16,827 nt of DNA from the NCBI GenBank assembly GCA_028822675.1, contig JAPKDE010000037.1:1-16827 (forward strand), in the 5' to 3' direction. Source of the DNA: Dehalococcoidia bacterium (GTDB taxonomy: Bacteria; Chloroflexota; Dehalococcoidia; UBA3495). This document shows positions 1-6,500 of this stretch, in pieces. The translations under genes were made by a program, and so were the position numbers. The first letter of the stretch is position 1. Each line of letters opens with the position of its first letter. Under the pieces are notes generated by a model, which worked only from the letters and a program-made list of their open reading frames with translations, did no database searches and had not been told where the DNA came from.

Positions 1-304
1 CGGTAGCGTCCATCGGTAGTGTTTAATAGCACCCGTTGTCGCTGTTTGGCGAGTCGGCCGTGCTCTATGACCAATGCAAATGGACTCAGTATCGGGCAAT
101 GCCTGAGTAACCATACGTTGCATTCCCTACGCCTTGGAGTACCATTTGTTGTTATGCCCTGGGACATGGAGTCTCACGGCGTCCACTTTAAGCTGGAAGA
201 CTCAGGCAGCACTCGCACCTAATACTCTCGCGTATAAGACAATCTATCGGCGATAATCTAATTAATTAAGAAATCAATAAGTTTAAGGACTTTGGAGGAA
301 CTAA
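1..304. other. Left-edge region without a supportable gene
   Basis: All three plus frames meet stops near the left edge (TAG at 4, TAG at 17, TAA at 24), so at most a few codons of an upstream plus-strand gene could remain. The open stretches here, including a GTG-initiated 67-codon frame at 19-222, give compositions I do not recognise and have no Shine-Dalgarno sequence. The last 85 bases are AT-rich and contain -10-like hexamers (TATAAG at 233-238, GATAAT at 252-257), but neither has a convincing -35 box. The ndk promoter is probably here but I cannot place it. Confidence 0.5.
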
Positions 305-754
305 ATGGAACGCACTCTAGTGCTGGTTAAGCCCGATGGGGTACAGCGCGGTTTGATCGGAGAGGTCATCAGTCGTCTGGAACGGCGCGGCCTCAAACTG
401 GTTGGAATTAAATTGATGCAGGTGGATGATGCCCTGGCCCGCCAGCACTACGGCGAGCATGTGGACCGGCCATTCTTTGCCGGACTGGTGGATTTCATCA
501 CGTCCAGTCCCGTAGTGGCCATGGCCTGGGAGGCGGACAACGCGGTGGAGGCAGTCAGAAACACGATGGGGCAGACCAACCCCACCACCTCACCCTTGGG
601 CACCATCCGTGGTGACCTGGCTCTGGATATCGGCCGAAACCTGGTGCACGGGTCAGACAGCCCAGAGTCTGCAGTACAGGAATTGGGTTTGTTCTTCAGC
701 GCTGGTGAGTTGCTGGATTACGCCCGAGCCAACGATTCCTGGATTAAAGAATAA
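305..754 (+). CDS. ndk: Nucleoside diphosphate kinase
   Basis: This enzyme transfers the gamma-phosphate of a nucleoside triphosphate (usually ATP) to nucleoside diphosphates through a phosphohistidine intermediate, balancing cytoplasmic NTP and dNTP pools. The 149-residue protein has the single-domain length usual for bacterial Ndk. The signature NLVHGSDS is present with the phosphorylated His at residue 115. Other family active-site positions are also visible: Lys9 in the N-terminal VLVKPDG, Arg85, Thr91, Arg102 and Asn112. The start is well supported: GGAGGA at 294-299 sits five bases before the ATG. The gene stands alone, converging on rsfS across a shared terminator. Nothing is missing or truncated, and I regard the assignment as secure. 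Confidence 0.97.
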   Translation: MERTLVLVKPDGVQRGLIGEVISRLERRGLKLVGIKLMQVDDALARQHYGEHVDRPFFAGLVDFITSSPVVAMAWEADNAVEAVRNTMGQTNPTTSPLGTIRGDLALDIGRNLVHGSDSPESAVQELGLFFSAGELLDYARANDSWIKE

Positions 755-774
755 TCCGGAGGGCCGGTGGTTCC

Positions 775-836
775 ATTCGAAACCGGTTTCCGGTCGAATC
801 GCTACTTGTAGGCGCGGGTTTTTAACCCGCCCCTAC
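775..836. repeat. Two adjacent palindromes downstream of ndk
   Basis: Two inverted repeats lie side by side between the ndk stop and the terminator. The first (775-799) pairs ATTCGA+CCGG with CCGG+TCGAAT around a TTT loop, with an AA bulge on the left arm. The second (808-836) has 13-base arms, GTAGGCGCGGGTT and AACCCGCCCCTAC, around a TTT loop, with one mismatch. The second has no T-run after it, so it is not a normal terminator. Its GC-rich symmetric form is what one expects of a dispersed REP-like palindromic element, but only one copy is in this window, so that label is an inference. Confidence 0.55.
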
Positions 837-870
837 TCGGCTAAAGAACCTAGCACAGGCAATCAATTAA

Positions 871-899
871 AAAGGGGCACGACATTGTCGTGCCCCTTT
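871..899. terminator. Bidirectional terminator between ndk and rsfS
   Basis: A perfect 13-bp stem (AAAGGGGCACGAC, loop ATT, then its complement) lies between the convergent ends of ndk and rsfS. The stem begins in A's and ends in T's, so both strands end in a short U-tract. On the minus strand the tract continues as TTTTTAATT, which is the stronger direction, suiting rsfS. On the plus strand it is TTTCTT, adequate for ndk. Confidence 0.88.
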
Positions 900-922
900 C
901 TTGATTCATGATTTGAAAAATC

Positions 923-1291
923 CTAGAGAATTCTGACCACCTGGGGCGCGCGGGCCCAGAGCCTTTCCAGGCCAAAGAACTCACGCTCTTCAGGGCCAAA
1001 GATATGGACGATTACGTCGCTGCAGTCCATGAGAACCCAGCCTGTGGCGGCTGAACCTTCGCGCCGGTGAATGTTCAGTTTCGCCTGCTTCATCGTGGTG
1101 GCAATGTCATTTTCCAGGGCTTGAATCAGCCGGGTAGAGTCTGCCGACATCACTACGAAGTAATCGGTGAATGAAGCCAAACCTCGCATGTCCAACATCA
1201 CAATGTCGGAGGCTAGGTTATCTGAGGCCACCTCAACAATCAATTGGGCTACTTCAGACGGTTCTAGTTTCTTGGCTTTAAGGCTTGTCAT
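923..1291 (-). CDS. rsfS: Ribosomal silencing factor RsfS
   Basis: RsfS binds ribosomal protein uL14 on the large subunit and blocks joining of the subunits, lowering translation in stationary phase or starvation. The 122-residue protein fits the compact Iojap/RsfS family length. Visible family features are the TDYFVVMSADSTRLIQAL segment in the first half and the GWVLMDCSDVIVHIFGPEEREFFGLERLW stretch (given here only as the recognised C-terminal signature, near residues 84-112). The ATG at 1291 is preceded only by a poor ribosome-binding sequence (GTGAGC), but no better in-frame start is seen. In many bacteria rsfS is next to nadD or other ribosome/NAD genes; here it is monocistronic, with its own promoter at 1336-1364 and the shared terminator at 871-899. 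Confidence 0.95.
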   Translation of the reverse strand: MTSLKAKKLEPSEVAQLIVEVASDNLASDIVMLDMRGLASFTDYFVVMSADSTRLIQALENDIATTMKQAKLNIHRREGSAATGWVLMDCSDVIVHIFGPEEREFFGLERLWARAPQVVRIL

Positions 1292-1335
1292 TTGCTCACT
1301 TGGGAAGCGCTTCGCGTTATTAAATAGCTAGTTCG

Positions 1336-1364
1336 AGTATAAAACAGGCATGGAATGTGGTCAA
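1336..1364 (-). promoter_or_regulatory. Sigma70-type promoter for rsfS
   Basis: Read on the minus strand, TTGACC (1364-1359) is followed after exactly 17 bases by TATACT (1341-1336). These match the -35 and -10 consensus at five of six positions each. Transcription would start near 1329, giving a leader of about 38 nt before the rsfS ATG. A perfect 10-bp palindrome GAAGCGCTTC at 1304-1313 falls inside that leader. Confidence 0.7.
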
Positions 1365-1386
1365 TATAACCATGGCACGATGGCCA

Positions 1387-1407
1387 GTATTTCACCCGGT
1401 ATTTCAC
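1387..1407. repeat. Short direct repeat GTATTTCAC x2
   Basis: GTATTTCAC occurs at 1387-1395 and again at 1399-1407, separated by CCG (12-base period), in the divergent region upstream of both rsfS and the lipoprotein gene. CAATATA also occurs twice nearby (1362-1368 and 1414-1420). This could be a pair of regulator half-sites, or chance in an AT-rich spacer. Confidence 0.3.
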
Positions 1408-1543
1408 TATGTCCAATATACAAAATAATCATGGTTTTAGGCTCATTTATCTACGAACTGGACTGGGGCCGGGTTTGTTTTAATCATTGCGGGTCGATAG
1501 CCTGGGAATACGCCACACCAAAAGGTGCCGACAATCCAGCCTG

Positions 1544-1575
1544 CAGGCATAGTCGTATACAGGCATAGTCGTATA
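1544..1575 (+). repeat. Perfect 16-bp tandem duplication
   Basis: CAGGCATAGTCGTATA is present twice head to tail (1544-1559, 1560-1575) with no mismatch. It lies 48 bp upstream of the lipoprotein ATG. The 3' end of the second copy runs into AT, creating a perfect TATAAT at 1572-1577, whereas the first copy reads TATACA at the same place. A perfect duplication in noncoding DNA suggests a recent slippage event. Confidence 0.9.
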
Positions 1576-1577
1576 AT
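1572..1577 (+). promoter_or_regulatory. Candidate -10 box for the DUF3105 lipoprotein gene
   Basis: TATAAT matches the -10 consensus at all six bases and would give a leader of about 40 nt before the ATG at 1623. I find no good -35 hexamer 16-18 bp upstream (the sequence there is the other half of the 16-bp tandem repeat), so the call rests on the -10 box alone. Confidence 0.4.
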
Positions 1578-1622
1578 CGAAGAACTGGCAATTCGTTGAC
1601 GAGCCTTGTTTGAGAGGAATAA

Positions 1623-3125
1623 ATGGGCATCTCCAGAGTTTTTCCCCGGTTATCTAAAAATGTGGTTTTGATCGCAGGCATTTTATTGCTGAGTCTGGCC
1701 GTGGCGTGCAGCAGTAGCAGTGATGGCGGTAGTGCAAGCAGTGGCAGTCAACTGGTACCCCAACGGGCGAACTTGGTTGGCACCGTTGCCACCGGCCAGA
1801 AAATGGACGCGATTGATATGGACCAATTCTTTGAGATGGTTTCCTCTGGTCTGCCCGGAGACGAGAAGGGTTTCAACAAATTCTTCAGCGTTGACCAACT
1901 TCGTGATGGCGAAATCTTCGGCGACGTTAACCGTGCCGACATCTTTGGCGAGATGACTGACGCCGATGACCTGGATTATTTTGGCGCATTGCTACACGGC
2001 AGCTTTGACGAATCAAAACTGATTGCAGAGCTTGAGGCTCTCTCCGGCCGCAAACTGGTTAAAAGAGACTATAAAGGCACCAACATCTATTCTCCGGAAG
2101 ATGACGCGGACGAATATGACTTGAGCATCCTGGACGGTTCCACGTTTGCCGTGGGTACCGGCGGGGCCATCAATGACATAATTGATATCAAAGCCGGTGA
2201 TGTAGATTCAGCTTCAGGCCCCCTGATCGATACATTCAGCGGGCTTTCCGACGGTCTCTTTGGTCTCGCCCTCAAGGTTCCCCAAGACCTGGCCGACGGC
2301 GCAGATCTGGACGCCATTCCGGGACTGGGAGACTTGCCAATATCCCTTGATTTCATCTCTTCATTGGACATCGTTGGGTTGAGCGGTGATTTAAACGGGG
2401 GCTCTCTAGACGTGGCAGTGACCATGGATTTCACCGACGAAGAGGCCGCTGAGTCCTTGGAAGGGTTCATCGGCGGAATCGTTTCATTGGCCTCCGGTTT
2501 CCTGACCGACTCAAGTACCGCCGGTCTTCTGGCTGATTTGGAAATCGACCGAGACGGAAGCCGACTCATCATGAAGATTGCGATCCCCGTGGCGGACATC
2601 CCGGATCTATTCGGTGATTTGGACTCTATAACCGGCTCAGAATCTTCAACTGACAGCGCCAGCATTAGCCCTCCCGGCACCACAGATATAAGAATCCTGC
2701 CGATTGAGGTTGGCGTTGAGGTTCCTATCCAAGGATCTGACCACGTCGATGAAGGTGTGCGAGTGGATTACAACAGCTCACCGCCCACATCCGGTGAGCA
2801 CTGGCCGCGCTGGGCTGACTGTGGGTTCTATTCTGAGAGCCTGCCCGACGAACGGATTGTCCACAACCTGGAACACGGCAACATCGTTGTCAGCTATAAC
2901 TTTGCCAACCCCGCCCAGGTGACAGAACTTAGGGAGGCGCTGGAAGGTGTGGCCCAGTTTGGCAGCTATGGCGTCGCTCGGCCGTACGACGATATTGCAG
3001 ATGGCAAAGTGGCTCTCTCTGCCTGGGGAAGACTGCACATTATGGACGGTGTAGCACCCATAGACATCAGCCGATTCTTCGACTCGTTTGCTGGGAACTT
3101 AGGCCCGGAGCGGGTTGCCTGCTGA
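1623..3125 (+). CDS. Lipoprotein with C-terminal DUF3105 domain
   Basis: A 500-residue predicted exported lipoprotein of unknown function. The N-terminus has basic residues, a hydrophobic stretch (about 13-26) and a lipobox LAVAC with the lipidated Cys at residue 29, followed by a flexible Ser/Gly tail (SSSSDGGSASSGS). Residues roughly 45-345 form an acidic, repeat-rich body. About 355-500 form a DUF3105 domain, recognised by PPTSGEHW (387-394), WADCGFY and HNLEHG (414-419). The body resembles the lipoprotein at 9648-10706: GSFDESKLI (from 126) matches GDFETSTLL there, YKGTNIYS (150-157) matches YEDHDVWGI, and the closing DRDGSRLIMKIAIP segment matches a similar one there. It also recalls DUF3352-type proteins, which is an inference. 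GAGAGGA at 1612-1618 supports the start. Probably monocistronic, ending at the hairpin at 3160-3198. Confidence 0.85.
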   Translation: MGISRVFPRLSKNVVLIAGILLLSLAVACSSSSDGGSASSGSQLVPQRANLVGTVATGQKMDAIDMDQFFEMVSSGLPGDEKGFNKFFSVDQLRDGEIFGDVNRADIFGEMTDADDLDYFGALLHGSFDESKLIAELEALSGRKLVKRDYKGTNIYSPEDDADEYDLSILDGSTFAVGTGGAINDIIDIKAGDVDSASGPLIDTFSGLSDGLFGLALKVPQDLADGADLDAIPGLGDLPISLDFISSLDIVGLSGDLNGGSLDVAVTMDFTDEEAAESLEGFIGGIVSLASGFLTDSSTAGLLADLEIDRDGSRLIMKIAIPVADIPDLFGDLDSITGSESSTDSASISPPGTTDIRILPIEVGVEVPIQGSDHVDEGVRVDYNSSPPTSGEHWPRWADCGFYSESLPDERIVHNLEHGNIVVSYNFANPAQVTELREALEGVAQFGSYGVARPYDDIADGKVALSAWGRLHIMDGVAPIDISRFFDSFAGNLGPERVAC

Positions 3126-3159
3126 TCTGAAAACTAGTAGAAGGTAAGGCGACAGCACA

Positions 3160-3198
3160 CTGGGTATCCCGATTGGTTGGGATGCCCAGTTTTGTTTT
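3160..3198 (+). terminator. Intrinsic terminator of the DUF3105 lipoprotein gene
   Basis: An 11-bp stem (CTGGGTATCCC paired with GGGATGCCCAG, one G.T wobble, 8-nt loop) is followed at once by TTTTGTTTT. It begins 35 bases after the stop codon and separates this gene from the gltB leader. Confidence 0.9.
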
Positions 3199-3341
3199 CC
3201 CAGCGGCTTCCAGGTACCTCCGCACCGGTATTTACTAATACCGAAGATTTCATTGCGGAATCGTTTAAATAGACTATATTAGTAGAGATAATCGTTATAA
3301 CCACTGCTGAATGGCTTATTTTTAAGACTGAATTAGTCGTC

Positions 3342-3347
3342 TATAAT
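3342..3347 (+). promoter_or_regulatory. Candidate -10 box of the gltBD operon
   Basis: TATAAT is a full consensus match, 237 bases before the gltB ATG. The spaced -35 position (about 3319-3324, TTTTTA) is poor, so activation by a regulator is possible. It is flanked by the inverted repeat AGTCGTC (3335-3341) / GACGACT (3371-3377), which would straddle the transcription start near 3354. An alternative upstream promoter is TTGCGG (3253-3258) with TATATT (3275-3280). Confidence 0.4.
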
Positions 3348-3482
3348 AATCTCAGTTGTGAATGGCTCACGACGACTGAGCGCACTCTGGTCTGCCCCAC
3401 AGCCGGGCATCTAAATACCCCGTATTTTGAGGCTGGGTCTTGTGCCAATCTGATATTGTGATATATTTAACAAAATCATTTA

Positions 3483-3555
3483 GCGGCCCTGTTTTCAGGG
3501 AGAGTTGTGCTTACGCCGCGCCTAGCGGCGGTTTCGTGTTTCTCAAAACAGCCGC
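3483..3555 (+). ncRNA. Candidate cis-regulatory RNA element before gltB
   Basis: An outer stem pairs GCGGC (3483-3487) with GCCGC (3551-3555) and TGTTTT (3490-3495) with AAAACA (3545-3550), with a two-base CC bulge: 11 bp spanning 73 nt. Inside are GAGA (3500-3503) / TCTC (3541-3544) and a perfect 6-bp hairpin CGCCGC-GCCTA-GCGGCG (3514-3530). A competing hairpin CCCTG-TTTT-CAGGG (3487-3500) uses the same left arm, so the two folds exclude one another. It ends 28 bases before the gltB ATG. It does not match a riboswitch consensus I can recall, including the glutamine riboswitch. Confidence 0.4.
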
Positions 3556-3583
3556 AATGTAATTAGTAGATAGGTATCCTCTG

Positions 3584-6500
3584 ATGGACCCATTAAAAGA
3601 ATTAGCTAAGAAAGGACTCTACTCCCCGGAGCAAGAGCATGATGCTTGCGGCGTGGGAGTTGTTGCCAATATAAAGGGCCAAAAGACACACCAGATCATT
3701 GACGAGGGTGTGCAGGTATTGATTAACCTCGGTCACCGCGGCGCCGCCGGGCGTGACCCGGAAACCGGCGACGGGGCAGGCATGTTAATTCAAATGCCGA
3801 CCAAGCTGTTTGAACGCGAGGCTGCGGCCTTGGGTATTGACCTGCCGGCGGCCGGTGAATATGGCGTTGGCATGGTATTCATGCCGCCAGAAGTTCAATA
3901 CGAGTGCCGCGACATGATCAACAAGATCATTGAGGCTGAGGGCCTGAAGATTTTGGGCTGGCGCGACGTGCCGGTCGACAAGACAAAAATCGGCGTTGAC
4001 GCCCAGGAAGTCTGTCCTTTCATCGCCCAGGTCTTCATAGGCATGGGTTCAGATATTAAGGACGCTGCCCACCTTGAGAGACAATTATTTATCGCCCGGA
4101 AGGTATTGGAACACTCCACAGGTGAGTCCGGACTGACCGACGAGCAAGCAGACCGTTTTTATGTCTGCAGCATGTCCTGCAATACCATCGTATATAAGGG
4201 TCTGCTCATGGCCCATCAGATTGCAGAGTTCTACCTCGACTTGCAAGACCAAGATTTGGTCAGCGCATTCTCGCTGGTTCACTCTCGATTCAGCACCAAC
4301 ACCATGGGTAGTTGGCGTCTGGCCCACCCCTACCGGTACTTGGCGCACAACGGCGAGATTAACACCCTCCGCGGCAACGTCAACTGGATGCGCGCTCGGG
4401 AATCGCAATTTGCCTCGTCTTTGTTTGGCGATGACATGGCCAAGATCGCCCCGGTAACCAATCCCGGCGACAGTGATACAGCCAGCCTGGACAATGCCCT
4501 AGAATTGCTCCAAATGACCGGACGTGACCTGGACCACGCCCTGCTGATGCTCATACCAGAGGCCTGGAACCAGCATGAGAATATGTCCCAAGAGAAGAAG
4601 GATTTTTACGAGTACCACTCTTCTTTAATGGAACCCTGGGACGGACCGGCCATGATTGTGTCATCTGATGGTAGCAACATCTGCGCCCTCTTGGACCGCA
4701 ACGGTCTGCGACCCTTCCGGTACTTAGTCACCAAAGATGACAAACTTGTAATGGCCTCCGAGACCGGCGTCTTGGAAGTGCCGCCAGCCGACGTCAAATA
4801 CAAAGGTCGGCTGCAACCCGGTCGGATGTTCCTGGTCAGCTTTGAAGAGGGACGGATCATTGATGACAATGAACTGAAGCTCAAACTGGCGACCCGAAAA
4901 CCCTACGGGCAGTGGCTAAAAGACAACAAACTGACCCTAAACGACCTGCCGAAAGTATCAGACACCGTTGCCATGGACCCGGCTGAGCTAACACAGTTGC
5001 AGCAGACGTTTGGCTACACCATAGAAGAGATCCGAATGCTTACCTCGGTCATGGCTGAGACGGGCACTGAGGCCATTGGTTCCATGGGCAACGACGCCCC
5101 ATTGGCCGTACTCTCAGACCAGAACCAGGTACTCTTCCACTACTTCAAGCAATTGTTCGCCCAGGTGACCAATCCGCCTCTGGATGCCATCCGTGAGGAG
5201 TTAGTAACATCGCTTGGCTCCTTTGTCGGCAGTGAACAGAACCTGTTTGAAGAGACTCCGGAACACTGCCACCAACTACGGTTGGAATCGCCAGTGCTTT
5301 CGGACTCAGAACTGGCCCAGATTAAGGCGCTTGACCAAGGCGGTCTACGCTCTGCCACCATCTCAACTCTCTTCGATCGAGAACTGGGAGACGGTGGACT
5401 CAAGCAAGCCTTGAACAGCATACGTGAACAAACGTCCCAGGCTATCGCGTCTGGATCTTCGGTCATCGTACTTTCAGACCGCGGCGCAGATAGTCGTTGG
5501 GCTCCCATACCCAGCCTGCTAGCCGTCTCTGCGGTCCACCATCACATGATTAGAGAAGGTACCCGCACCAAGGCAGGTCTGATCTTAGAGACCGGAGAAC
5601 CCAGAGAGGTCCATCACTTTGCGCTGCTCATCGGTTATGGTGCCGGTGCGGTGAACCCCTACCTGGCTTTGGCCACGGTCCGAGACCTGGCTGAAAGAGG
5701 CCAGATTAATGAGACCAAGCCGGAGTATGCCCAGCTAAACCTGATAAAAGCCAACCAAAAAGGCGTGCTGAAAGTGATGTCCAAGATGGGCATTTCTACG
5801 GTGCAGAGCTACCGCGGCGCCCAGATTTTTGAGGCTGTTGGCCTGAACCAAGAACTGATTGACGAGTATTTTACCGGCACCTCATCTCGGGTTGGTGGAA
5901 TCGGTCTAGACGGAATACAACGAGAATCTTCAGAGCGCCACGATCTGGCCTTTGGAACACCTGAGATTGCAGCGAAACAAAGCCTGCAACAGGGCGGCGT
6001 TTACCAATGGCGCAGGGGTGAGGAACACCACCAATGGAACCCCGAATCCATCTCAAAACTGCAATATGCAGCGCGTAACAACGATTGGGACGCCTATAAA
6101 GAATTCAGCAAGATCTCTGATGATGAAACACGTAAACTGGCGAACCTACGTGGCCTGCTCCAATTCAAAGATGGTCTGACTCCGGTCCCAATTGAAGAAG
6201 TGGAATCTGCTGCAGAGATCGTGAAGCGGTTTGCCACTGGCGCTGCGTCGCTGGGCTCCATCAGCCAAGAAGCCCACGAAATGATGGCCATCGCCATGAA
6301 CCGGATGGGTGCGCGCAGTAACACCGGCGAGGGCGGAGAAGACCACCGGCGTTACTGGCTGGACGAGAATGGTGATTCCCGCAGCAGCGCCATCAAACAG
6401 GTCGCATCGGGTCGGTTCGGCGTAACCGCCAACTATCTGATTAATGCTACTGATCTTCAGATCAAGATGGCCCAGGGTGCCAAACCCGGCGAGGGTGGTC

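Larger units (their letters stand above)
3199..3583 (+). promoter_or_regulatory. Structured 5' region upstream of gltB
   Basis: No gene is visible in these 385 bases, but they are rich in inverted repeats. In order: CGGTATT/AATACCG (3226-3243, 7 bp, 4-nt loop); candidate promoters TTGCGG-16-TATATT (3253-3280) and a perfect TATAAT (3342-3347, weak -35); an 11-bp bulged hairpin CTCAGT+TGTGA/TCACG+ACTGAG (3351-3380), whose 3' arm can instead pair as AGTCGTC (3335-3341) with GACGACT (3371-3377); AAATAC/GTATTT (3413-3427) inside an outer CCC..AGCC/GGCTGGG stem (3396-3437); and a three-tier element at 3483-3555. No T-run follows any hairpin, so termination-type attenuation is not obvious. gltB has a weak ribosome site (AGGT at 3572-3575). 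Confidence 0.55.

Noticed and set aside
19..222. 67-codon plus-strand frame starting with GTG at the left edge
   Set aside because: No ribosome site, unfamiliar composition, rich in Cys and Ser with no domain signs; not distinguishable from chance.
1350..1568. 72-codon plus-strand frame in the rsfS-lipoprotein spacer
   Set aside because: No ribosome site and it runs through the tandem repeat; the region holds promoters instead.
2087..2683. 198-codon minus-strand frame
   Set aside because: Antisense shadow of the first lipoprotein gene; Ser/Pro-rich translation, no ribosome site.
3199..3583. Known glutamine riboswitch (glnA / downstream-peptide type) in the gltB leader
   Set aside because: I cannot match its conserved core by eye, and its known range is mostly cyanobacteria and their phages; only an uncharacterised leader is claimed.
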